In this document: positions 53,486 through 62,891 of the stretch, piece by piece
Layout of the letters: each line of letters starts with the position of its first letter
How positions within the stretch are numbered: position 1 is the stretch's first letter
Program-made: the position numbers and the translations under genes
The notes under the pieces: model-generated
Databases searched by the model: none
What the model was told of the DNA's origin: nothing
What the model saw: only the letters and a program-made list of their open reading frames with translations
Assembly (NCBI GenBank): GCA_026210745.1
Contig: CP110632.1
Span: 2,851,001-2,915,000 of the forward strand
Direction: 5' to 3'
DNA from: Exobasidium rhododendri
Taxonomy: Eukaryota > Basidiomycota > Exobasidiomycetes > Exobasidiales > Exobasidiaceae
DNA: 64,000 nt

Positions 53486-54235
53486 TTAGATGTTTTTGAA
53501 ATCTTCATACAGTGAACCATGGCTGCTATCATCTTCTATGATTTCGGCTTTAGTCTCTCCCGACGCAATCCTGGCAGCCACCCTCCTTCTAGCCTCCAAA
53601 AGCGCCAACCTTCGTTCGTTGAGCACAAACTTGGTCCTCGCCATTGTCTTCTTGACCTGTTAGCCAAGAGATACGCACAGACATCAGCATAGAGTACTCT
53701 CTTCTTGCCTTTGCGTCTTTCAAAAAATTACTCCGATAACACTCACCCTTCTCTCGATCACGTATCCATTGTAATTGGCCATTTGTGCTAGTGCCGATGC
53801 TCCCGTTCGCTGAATCTCATCCATAGTCGTGCGAATTTTATTGCGCTCCATCAAGCAACTGTACCATAGCTGATGCAACTCCAAACTACTCTTCGTTCTT
53901 AGTTCTGGTGCTAACCACGCTCGACTATTCTTATCCACCGCCAAATTCATTCTACTCAATGACACGGGCACGATTACTTCTTTTTCCTCTTTTGCGTCAG
54001 GTCCCTCTTTGATTGTGAGCGATGAGAGATTGAAGAAAGCCAAGAGCGGATGCTTCGGATACGCAGTCATAAGCTCGTGCACGTTGGAAGGGACTCGTGT
54101 GTCCTTTTGCGATGCTGGTCGAACTGCTCTTGGTCGTGGTAGAGATCGATGCTCAGAGATGGCAGAGGTGCTGAAAGGTTGGTGACGGCTACATGATGCG
54201 ACGGAACGCCTAGCACGGTTCAGAGTGCCAGACAT
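53486..54235 (-). CDS. MRPL4: mitochondrial ribosomal protein uL29m (MRPL4/L47)
   Basis: Two exons (54235-53747, 53656-53486; intron phase 0) give 219 residues. The MRP-L47/uL29 signature is clear: SRAWLAPELRTKSSLELHQL, then WYSCLMERNKIRTTMDEIQR, and after the splice VKKTMARTKFVLNERRLALL. The N-terminus (LNRARRSVASCSRHQPFSTS) is a good presequence. uL29m sits near the exit tunnel of the mitochondrial large subunit. The C-terminal 30 residues are acidic. It is divergent from the Swt1-like gene across 256 bases. Confidence 0.92.
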
Positions 54236-54491
54236 GAGAGTACGTTGTCAGGTGTATGATCTAAAGGTGGTTCAGTGCAGAGTCTCTGATCCAAGAAGAA
54301 ACTCGGTCGTGATGATGATGATGGAATATTTCAGCTCATTTTTCTGCGACGACTATCAGGGAGGCATGCGCCACATGGCTCCCTCGATCAAATTTTGGAG
54401 AAGGTCCGAGCGCGGCCTCATCTTATAACAAAATTAAGAAAGCGAAAGGCCATCAAGGTGGTACTTCTTCTTGCCTTACCTGCTGGTCTTC

Positions 54492-55866
54492 ATGCCGTCG
54501 TATGCGGACGAGTATGCCGCCCGTCACCCAGACCTTCGCGGAAAAAATTCCGGCCCAGTGAGGCTCACCATCTCTCGAGGCGAGTACGTCAGAGATACCA
54601 ATGGCAAATACTCTTACGTCGAACGCTGGGATCAAGAGGATATCATGGACATGGAGGTACCAGGCTCCGACGACACTGAAGCGGTCTCGTCACAGAGTCC
54701 TTCCCAAGGGCCTGAGAAGAAATTGGTGGATACAATAAAGGAAAGATTTCTGGGGCATCACACTGGCTCACGCGCTCAACGATACTCTCTCTTGGTGCTG
54801 GATACGTGAGTGATGTGATTCCCCCCCTTTCACCACCACGGCTGACCTGACCAGTCTTTGCACACAGGAATGTTCTCGTGTCGACACTTCCCTTTCTGAT
54901 GACGTTCTTCTCGCAATGTCTGAGTCGCAATGTTTTTGCTCTATCGAATTCTTCCTTTCCACCCAGCCCTCTTTCTCTGATTATTCCTCATACAGTCCTT
55001 TCTGAGTTGGATAATCTTAAATCTTCCACCAAGGGCAACGTTGGACCTGCTGCCAGAGCCGCTAATAATTGGATCCTTACTGCATTGCAGACGCAGAAGA
55101 AGCAGATGTACGACATAATGGAGATGGGGACTCGAAGACGGCAAAATATACCAGAGAGAAGTTGGGTTGTTCACGTAGAGAACACGGCCCATAGTAGCGC
55201 TTTGGAGCATCTGAACGGGCCTTCGGGCAGTCTTGTGAGTTGAAGTTCAAGTTCAGTTGGAAAAGGGGCACACTCATCACCATTATCCTGCAGACGGCGG
55301 ATGAAGAGATCGTACGTCTTTGTGTGTCTCTCAAGAAGCAGTCGGAATTTGAAATATTCTTCTGCTCTGACGATACAGTTGCCCGGACACGGGCTGAAGT
55401 TGAAGGCCTGCCTACCTTTTCCTTTAGGGAGTTGGTCAGAGATGCAAAGGGGAAAGAGGCAAGCAAGGAAGAGTTGGTCCAGCTTGCTACAGACCTTATC
55501 GAACAGTGGCAAAGTCAAATCCAAGGAATTACCCTTCTACCAGACTCCTACGATATCGTAGACCGAATGGAGGTGGATGATCGCTCAGTATCAAATACGA
55601 AGCCATTCGAGAAGGCAGCAAGTACTAAAAGGACAATAGTTCATGAGAAAGGCAAGACAGTACAGCACAGCAATCACGCGAATGAAAACAATTCGACGAT
55701 CCACAGTAAGACCCATATCGACAAACGATCTACAAAGCCTCTTTCTGCCAGACCTAAACGAACAAGCCCAATGAAGCCAATGACTTTTCATCCCACAAAA
55801 ACCAGCACCCACAAGTATCAGAACCCCAATGACCGCTCTACATCCTCGTCCATGTGGGCGGCCTAA
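54492..55866 (+). CDS. PIN-domain protein (Swt1-like endoribonuclease)
   Basis: Three exons (54492-54805, 54868-55234, 55294-55866; phases 2, 0) give 417 residues. The PIN domain starts RYSLLVLDTNVLVSTLPFLM, with the first catalytic Asp, then IIPHTVLSELDNLKSS, and FFCSDDTVARTRAEVEGL with the second Asp pair. This order is that of PIN nucleases of the Swt1 group, which survey nuclear mRNPs in yeast. The first 100 residues and the last 110 (polar, Lys/Thr/Ser-rich) are outside the domain. Swt1 itself is 458 residues in yeast. The ATG at 54492 is the first in-frame ATG. Confidence 0.85.
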
Positions 55867-56001
55867 ACATCACACACACTTAAAGGTCAACATAGCATTG
55901 TAATATTAACAGCAAAGAACCGAGCCATTCTTACAGATATGAAGAGTCTAGAAGAGAAGAGTGGGAAAATGAAGTGGGAATATAGAATTCGAATCTGACC
56001 A

Positions 56002-57390
56002 CTACTTCTCAGGTGGGTAGGCTGAAGCAGTTGACTTCTCATAAGCAGGAGGAGGCGGTGGCGGTACTCTATGAGCGGAAGCTCTAGCAGTGTGTGTACC
56101 AGACTGATCGGCTAAAGATTGCTGCGAGAATGAAGCAGGCTGTGTGGTATGACTGCCGTCGTGATTACTTCGAGCTTCCATTTCCTTCGCTTCTTCTGGC
56201 GTAATGACGACATCGCCTGGAGCTAGTCCTTCTGGAATGTGTTGCGTTCCCATGACCTCGGGACGACCTTCGGCTGCGTACAAAGTCTGCAATAATGGCG
56301 TGGCAGCCGAAGGTACAATGACCTTTCCCTCAAAGATGTCTGTGACGCTGACTTTCCTTCCATAGAAGCGAGCGTTCGCATCATCGCGCTGAGCAGTATA
56401 CAAGACCCGACATTAGTATAGACACCTAAGATAGACGCCTGTGAGACTTACCTTGAGAATAATAGTACCATCCAGTTGGACACCAGCGTAGGCACCTACA
56501 AAGAAATTTAATAGAGTAGTAGAGTAGAAAAGAGTCTGTAAGCATCACCCGTCTCTCTTTCTTGCAGGTCACTCGTCTCAACGTACCCTTGGATTTGGTG
56601 TAAGACCAGCAGGGAGAGGCGTCGATGCCACTGTCAAGGACGGCTCCATTTCCGACTGGACCTGCTGCGATGGAGAGCTCGCCACCGATAGAAATCTTGG
56701 GATTCTCAAATGCCTTCAATGCTTTAGGCTTACGGAGTACCAAGACAACGTCGTACTGTAAAGTGGCAGAAAGGGAAGGTGTCAGAAAAAAAAAACTATG
56801 CTCGTGTACGATTCGTCCGCCCTCAAATCAGTACATACGATATCCAGCCCTATGAGGAAACCCCAGCCGAGAGTGTGGATCAGGATCCCTGAAGGTGGTC
56901 CCCATGAACCGTCTGGTAGTTTTGCAATTACAACGCCCGATCCTCCGGCTCCTGAAAAGCCAAATCCAGTTCGAAAGCAAGTAAATATGGCGACGCCATA
57001 ACAGTCTTGCAGTGCCTTTGCAGGGATTTTCTTTATGACTTTTTGAGTCTTTCTGCTCTCATACTTGTCTTTGCTTTGCTTGACTTCAGCTTCCGTCTTG
57101 GGAGCACCACCGATCACACCTCCAGAAGACAGCGCATGAGGATCGTCATCAGCTTGGGCGCCTGTAATGGTGAAAGTTCTCAAGATTCGAGCCGCCTTGT
57201 CCAGCTCTCCCTCGCTCAACTCGCTTGGCCAGAATGCCTCTGCACCCATTTTGCCTGCAAGATTGTTTGACATCTTCCCTATAGGATCGAGCACTTTCCA
57301 AAGTCCTGTCTCTGCCTTCTTGTATAGTCCAGTCGCCTTTTGACCATTCGGTGAAGAGGTCATCTCCTTGAATTTATCGGCTACAGTCAT
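56002..57390 (-). CDS. SYLF (Ysc84-type) lipid-binding protein
   Basis: Four exons (57390-56839, 56755-56587, 56495-56452, 56388-56002; phases 0, 1, 0) give 383 residues. The SYLF/DUF500 domain runs from about residue 125: IPAKALQDCYGVAIFTCFRT, GFGFSGAGGSGVVIAK, DGSWGPPSGILIHTLGWGFL, IGLDIYDVVLVLRKPKAL, and SIAAGPVGNGAVLDSGIDAS, KGAYAGVQLDGTIILKRDDA. In Ysc84 and SH3YL1 this domain binds phosphoinositides and actin and is followed by an SH3 domain. Here the C-terminus lacks an SH3 and instead has a Pro-rich tract (RVPPPPPPAYEKS), which could be a ligand for SH3 or WW proteins. It is convergent with the Swt1-like gene. Confidence 0.9.
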
Positions 57391-57806
57391 CTCGAAGTGT
57401 AGAGGTGGGTGTAGAATTCAGTGTAGAGGGTGCGTGTAGAGGTGGGATAAGAGGCAGAGAGAGGTGTAGAGGTGGAGTAGTAGGCAAAGGAGGGAATGCG
57501 CCGGCCCAATTCTTACAAGCCTGATGCCGGCCCAGTCCTCCCATGCTTAATGCCTATGTTTTGCGGATCTTCTCTCGCACAGGCCCGTTCGACTCTCTTG
57601 CATATTCCAGGGCTGCCGACAAGCGCACGTGGCAACCTTAAATCTCCTTGAAAGTTCAAAATTTCAGAATTCGCGAAACCCGTACGGCTCTCCATCTTCT
57701 GTCGATCCCAGCATCATTTCATAAAGACACCGACTTCCAGAAGAGCAGACACCGCAGAGAGTGTTACAATTCTTTACGAGAACACTGGCAATAATACACA
57801 GCAGCA
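57391..57806. promoter_or_regulatory. divergent promoter region, SYLF and zinc-finger genes
   Basis: 416 bases between divergent genes. It holds a GTGTAGAGG minisatellite (57397-57480) next to the SYLF start and two copies of GCCGGCCCA (one at about 57500, one at about 57527). No gene is seen. Confidence 0.5.
57397..57480. repeat. degenerate GTGTAGAGG minisatellite
   Basis: Five imperfect units of GTGTAGAGGTGGG (spaced 10-25 bases) lie just upstream of the SYLF start codon. In the SYLF transcript direction they read CCTCTACAC. It may be a promoter repeat or part of the 5' leader. Confidence 0.7.
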
Positions 57807-58455
57807 ATGGGCAATGGTAATGTGAGTCGCACTGGCAAAACTTTGATTGCAGAAGAGGTGAAGAGGAGAAGATTGACCCAAGGTGAACCGCCGCATCATC
57901 GACTTGCAGCGAGCAATTCAAAAGCGTGAGCGAAACGCAAAGGATGCTAAGAGTGCTCCCAAATCGCAACTGAAGGGAAATGGTGAGTGGAGAAGACGTT
58001 GTGTGGATGAGAATTCTCGTTCCACACAGAATATCTTACTGCTATTCTTTTTCGTCCCCCTCCCCGCTTCGTCTTCGCCAATATTAGAAGCGGCATGTAA
58101 CGTCGTCTGTCAAACTTGCAAGGCAACATTCCTGCAGACTATCCGAGAGCCAGCTGTGAGTTCTTTTCTATTTGGACTTAGTCTGAAGTACGATTCAATG
58201 GGAAACGCTCTGAAGTGTGTGGCAAAGGGCGAGAGTGTGGAATCGCAAGCGAGTTTTCTGTGAATTTGTATGGCAAACCCTTGCCTCAGAATTCAACTCG
58301 GCACGCAAGCGGAAAGTCCTGGAGAACAGGCTGGCTACGTTGTCAAATGAAAGATCGACGCTGAACCATTCTACTCTCCCTTCCAGCTTCGGGAACACGC
58401 AACCAATAAACATAGCAAGGAATTGAAAGAGTGTTTCCCTCAGTTCGCTCAGTAG
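57807..58455 (+). CDS. small C2H2-type zinc-finger protein (ZNF706/At2g23090-like)
   Basis: Four exons (57807-57821, 57883-57982, 58088-58155, 58387-58455; phases 0, 1, 0) give 83 residues; human ZNF706 has 76. The start MGNGN is followed by a basic N-terminal half (DLQRAIQKRERNAKDAKSAP), and then VVCQTCKATFLQTIREPALR, EHATNKHSKELKECFPQF. The finger is Cys-x2-Cys...His-x4-His, with the typical Pro/Phe ending. Exon 1 codes for only five residues and the last intron (231 nt) is the longest in this window. The family is conserved across eukaryotes; in mammals it is linked to translation control and stem-cell differentiation, with no firm role in fungi. Being this small and split, it is easily missed. 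Confidence 0.85.
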
Positions 58456-58809
58456 TCCACCCGATAAATGCACCAGAACAACAACCTGTCCGGTTCATCG
58501 CTATAGATTCATCCCTTTTGTACTCGTAGAATTCTCTCATTGTGCGGCGTTTGTTGGTGACCAAATAGAAGAGTGTGCCAGTGTCTTGGTGATGATCTTC
58601 GTTGCCAGTAGGAATTGGGAGAGATCAGCCACGTGGTTTTTCTGCGTTGCGTCTTTTCGCTGGTATTGGATTTGCAGTGTCTGTTGTTCTTCCGGCTTTG
58701 CCCTGACGTGCTTTCCCTCTTTCCCGCTGAACCTAGCAGTACATCCTTGTATTTCTTTCTCTTCTCACACACACACACACAAGCATCCTTTTAAAAAGTT
58801 TCGACCAGT
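58456..58809. promoter_or_regulatory. VDAC promoter and 5' leader
   Basis: 354 bases between two plus-strand genes. A (CA)n run (about 58766-58782) lies some 30 bases upstream of the VDAC start codon, followed by a TTTTAAAAAG stretch. No gene is seen. Confidence 0.45.
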
Positions 58810-59937
58810 ATGAGCGCTACTTCTCAACCCGTACCCCCGAGCTGGAAAGATCTTGGCAAGGCTGCCAACGATCTCCTCAGTAAGGACTAGTGAGTGAAAA
58901 GGGAAACGCCTTCACATGCGATAATATGCCTTAAGATATCACGATGTTGATCTCGGCCTTCTTCTCCTTTACAGCCCTATCTACGGACCTACCCTCGAGG
59001 TGAAGACAAAGACTCCCAACAACGTCACCTTCCGAGTGTTCGGTGCCCGAGACGCCAAGACCGACAAGATCAATGGAGATTTGGAAGCAAAGTGGGCCGA
59101 CAAGAAGAGCGGTACCACCTTGACTCAATCTTGGTCTACCTCGAATGTTTTGAGAAGCCACGTCGAGCTGGAGAACCAGATTGCTAAGGGCCTCAAGCTC
59201 GAATTGATCTCGACTTTGATTCCTGACAAACAAGCTAAGAATGCCGTGGTTGCCAGCACCTACAAGCAGCCCGGCGTTCACACCAGGCAACACTTGGATC
59301 TTTTCAAGGTGAGTCTTTACTCTTCTTCTTCGACCTTCTCACAGAAACTTCCGCATCTTCTGACTTCTATTTTCATCGTCTCCTTCTTCTTCCAGGGCCC
59401 TACCGTTACTGCCGACGCTGTACTTGGTCGTGACGGCTTCCTGGCTGGTGCCGAAGCTACTTACGATGTCAAGGATGGAAAGCTCTCAAAGTACAACCTT
59501 GCCGCTGGATTCCACGCACCCGAGTACGCCGTCACGATCCATGCTTTGGGCAACTTGAGTCTCTACTCGGCAAGCTACTACCACCGTGTCAATCCCGACA
59601 TTGAGACCAGTGCCCGTGCTACTTACGACACCAAGGGACCTGCCAGTCAAGTGAACCTCGAAGTCGGAACCAAGACCTACCTCGACAACGCCGCTTTTGT
59701 CAAGGCAAAGATCAACAATGCCGGTGAGTTTCGATGTGACGCCCCAGTCTGCTGTTGCTGTGAAGCCGTGTCTGACCCCACTTTCTTGCTCCTGCAGGAA
59801 TTCTCTGCCTTGGATACACGCAAGCTCTTCGACCTGGCGTCAAGGCCTCGCTTGGTTTGGCCCTTGACACTGTCAAGTTGGCTGACACTGGCGCTACAGC
59901 CCACAAAGTCGGAGCATCAATGGTCTTTGAAGCTTGA
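58810..59937 (+). CDS. POR1: mitochondrial outer membrane porin VDAC
   Basis: Four exons (58810-58889, 58975-59308, 59396-59723, 59798-59937; phases 2, 0, 1) give 293 residues, the usual porin length (about 283). VDAC is the 19-strand beta barrel through which ATP, ADP and other metabolites cross the outer membrane. The N-terminal helix (VPPSWKDLGKAANDLLSKDY) is followed by alternating strands; seen blocks include TPNNVTFRVFGARDAKTDKI, ADAVLGRDGFLAGAEATYDV, GFHAPEYAVTIHALGN and, last, GVKASLGLALDTVKLADTGA with the conserved GLALD (nucleotide-binding GLK-type site). Codon use is biased to C-ending codons (GTC, AAG, ACC), as expected of a highly expressed gene. It is convergent with the TDT transporter. 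Confidence 0.96.
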
Positions 59938-60143
59938 TTAGCTGCGTCAATTTTTCGTCTCAAAAGTTCAAGATGATGGAGTTTGTGTACTTTGCGTGTG
60001 CCGTATTTGCCAAATGAAAGACTAGAAAACTTTTTTCTTCAACTGAACATTGCGTTTGTCGATTGCTTGTGCTTGCGATAAATGAAGGAAAGTACAAATA
60101 CAAATACAAGGGGGATGCGCAAGGAAGAAGAGTGACAGACTGA

Positions 60144-62131
60144 TCATTTCCCTGGCTTGAGTGGGTCCAAGGGCAAGTCAGCAATGCAGGGAGCAATGAG
60201 GAGTTTACCAGAAAAGAATCCTCGAGCTGTTGGTATCGCGACCGTGACCCAGAGTAGGAAGTTGAGCAGGGCAAAGGCAGTGTAGATGATTTTTAGTGTC
60301 AGGGAGTTGAGTTCAATGGCTAGTCTAGCTGTGCAGATTGCCAGTGACGCCAGAGGGAACGTCTGCGGGTAAATGACAACAAAGAGACGATTGAAAAAGA
60401 TTCAGATGATCAGTCAATGATTGCTGGGGGGGGGGGGCCGAAGAGGGGGAGGGAGGGGGAAGCGGGTAGATCCTCCATTCTCTCACTCACAAAGCTCCAG
60501 TAGCCCATGTTGAAATGAAGTCGGCCGTGTACTAATTCTCTGATAAAGGTAGCCGTCCCTATGAAAGCCCACCATATCCCTAGAGCAAAGAGCATGAGGG
60601 CAGTGATCAAGCCAGCGCCGTAGATTGCCTGGCCGACACCGATAGTGAGTTGAGGCACACCGCTTGTAGCAGGACTCGAGATGGCTGGGAAGAGGCTCAA
60701 AGCTGTAATGCCAAGATGCAGAGCTGCTTCTCCTCCTTGCCCACATGGTCCCAGGGGAAGGAATACGCTGGATTTATGCTTTTCTCAGCAACCTTCATCG
60801 TTTCACCGTGTACTCGTCGATGGTATTTCACTTCACTCACGATACAATGACCTCTCTTGGCGGCGCTTTGAAGAGAATCAGTCGTTGAAGGTACAGGACA
60901 AGGATCTAGAGCAAGGAGCATGGGTCAAATCACGGAGTGCTATCAGCGGAATCCGCTCCTCCTTTTTCCCACTTCGAGCTTGTTAGGACTCACCATCAGG
61001 GCCAGTGGTAAGCCGATGCCTAACTGAATCCATGAGATATTGAAAACCACAAAAGCCAGCGTTGGGTATCCTCCCATGAGATGCTCTGTCAGGACGCTTC
61101 CCGTAGCTGCTGCCGTGATTGGTGGAACGACGGGGAGTAGTAGTGCAGCTGTTGTTGCTTCGAATCGATGTTCTTTTTGATACGTGACTATGCTCCAAGG
61201 TACTCCAATCGCCACCACTGAGCTCAGGATAACGCAAAAAAACCATAATCCCAGCGCAACAAACGTTGGCCACATTCCGAGATCAAAAGCGGTGGTCCCT
61301 AATTGGCAGATGTTCGAGGTGATTGTGATCAATCCCATGGGTATTGTGCCTAGGAACATGGACTTTTGCGAGTGCTTGATCGTCAGGGGAAGGACTTGAG
61401 GAAACATATAGTACCTTGCCAAGAATGCAGAGGAGAAAATGACTGTGACGGGGCGCGGGAGTGATCAGAGGAGAGATGCGACAATAATAATTTTAGCGAA
61501 CGACAAATCCGTCTGGCTACTTCTTTGACGAAATCGTCGCTCTCTCACCAAAAATAGCAATATCCAAAAGGAGGAAACACAGAGCAGGCCAACGAATGAA
61601 TGACCGAAAGAAGGGAGAGTACTCTGATGTTCCCCAGATCTGACCTAATAAATTCAAGAGGGTGGCGATGACACCAGTACCCATAGTCACCGAGAACCAG
61701 GATGGCTGCATAGCGGCGTTATCAAAGGCCAAAGTCAGCTAAAATGACAGGACCAGAGTAGTATCTCAGCTTGCCGCACTTACAGTGAAGTGCAGTACTT
61801 TGGTCTTGACAGCTAGTTTCAGACTTCGCTTTGCTTTCTCATCGTCAACATCTTCGACATCGTGATGCACCCCGCTCAGGACTCTCGTGGGCCTAGACGC
61901 CATCACTGAAGAGTTCGTAGTCGCATTTGATCCACTGTTCGTCTTGACAGGCTCTCCTGCTCCCATGTTGATCAACGTATTGGCCGCCTCTTCCTCACTT
62001 TCCTCGTTTACATCTCCATCAACATCGTCGTCTTTAATCGTCACTGGACTGAGGGAAGGAGAATCGAAAGCAGCCACCTTTTTATGCGAGGAAGAACCTT
62101 CACCTCCTTCCTGCTTTGACGATACCTCCAT
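60144..62131 (-). CDS. TDT-family transporter (Ssu1/Mae1 type)
   Basis: Six exons (62131-61784, 61738-61549, 61442-60994, 60905-60841, 60767-60491, 60362-60144; phases 0, 1, 0, 2, 0) give 515 residues. About ten membrane segments are seen. Family blocks: PSWFSVTMGTGVIATLL, ARYYMFPQVLPLTIKHSQKS, GTIPMGLITITSNICQLGTT, FLPLGPCGQGGEAALHLG, and FNMGYWSFTFPLASLAICTA. This is the sulfite exporter Ssu1 / malate permease Mae1 / SLAC1 group; the LPLGPCGQGG motif is close to Ssu1, but substrate cannot be set from sequence. The cytosolic N-terminus of 115 residues is acidic and Ser-rich. Intron 1 is very short (45 nt). A longer start (in frame to 62230) has no support beyond an upstream ATG. Confidence 0.88.
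60424..60437 (+). repeat. poly-G tract inside a TDT intron
   Basis: A run of about 13 G followed by CCGAAGAGGGGGAGGGAGGGGG inside the last intron of the TDT gene; it reads as C-rich sequence in the transcript. Confidence 0.6.
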
Positions 62132-62891
62132 GGTATATGACCAGCTTTGACGAAAGAGTAGGTGTGTTATCAAGATCAGGCTGTAAAGGTTGTGCGTCTC
62201 ATGATCGCATGTTTGCTTGCCTTCCAACAAAGAGCGGTGCGTGTTTGTAATTAGGGTCCTTGTGATGAATCAGAAAACCTAATCGCTCGAGACAGGACTA
62301 GAAGGAGGAAATGAATAGACTAAAAAAATCAAACCCGCCAAATTCTAAGTTTACCTTTTCTTACGGCGTTTTGGATTCAGAAGCAGGAAGTTGGATCTGG
62401 AAGCAACTATTGTCTTTAATCAGATTTGCAGATGAAAGGTGAAGAAGTCATTGCCTCGTGCGAATGATCGGAAAGCATCTATGCCTCTCGAAACGAATCA
62501 ATGATGATGCTAGAGAAGAAACAGAGATGAAGTATGAGATTATTGAGGAGAGGGAAGGAAGTGGTGTGTACGTTGTGGATGAGATACGTCCGGCACCGTT
62601 CATCAATCCATAAAGTCGCCCACGATGAGTGTATTGAATTAGACCACTGAAGGCCGCAAAGAGGAGAGAGGGAGAGGATATGCAATGTATATGGTGCCCC
62701 TTGACATGATGACGAGGTAGGGAGGAGCGAGATGACGGGAGGAAGAGGTCGAAGCAAGTAAGCCCAAAGAACAAGTTGAGAAGAGAAAAGAATGGGTAAA
62801 GGAGGAGAGTGAGGGAGAGTGTGTGGTAAGGTGAAGATGCAGACCAGGCAGGGGAAAATCCAGAGGTGACGGAACTTTTCGTGCTAGCTTA
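62132..62891. other. intergenic, 760 bases
   Basis: Between two minus-strand genes: the TDT promoter and the 3' flank of riboflavin kinase. Open frames of 90-110 codons on the minus strand near 62448-62774 are Ser/Leu-rich without a start context or motif. Nothing firm is seen. Confidence 0.4.
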
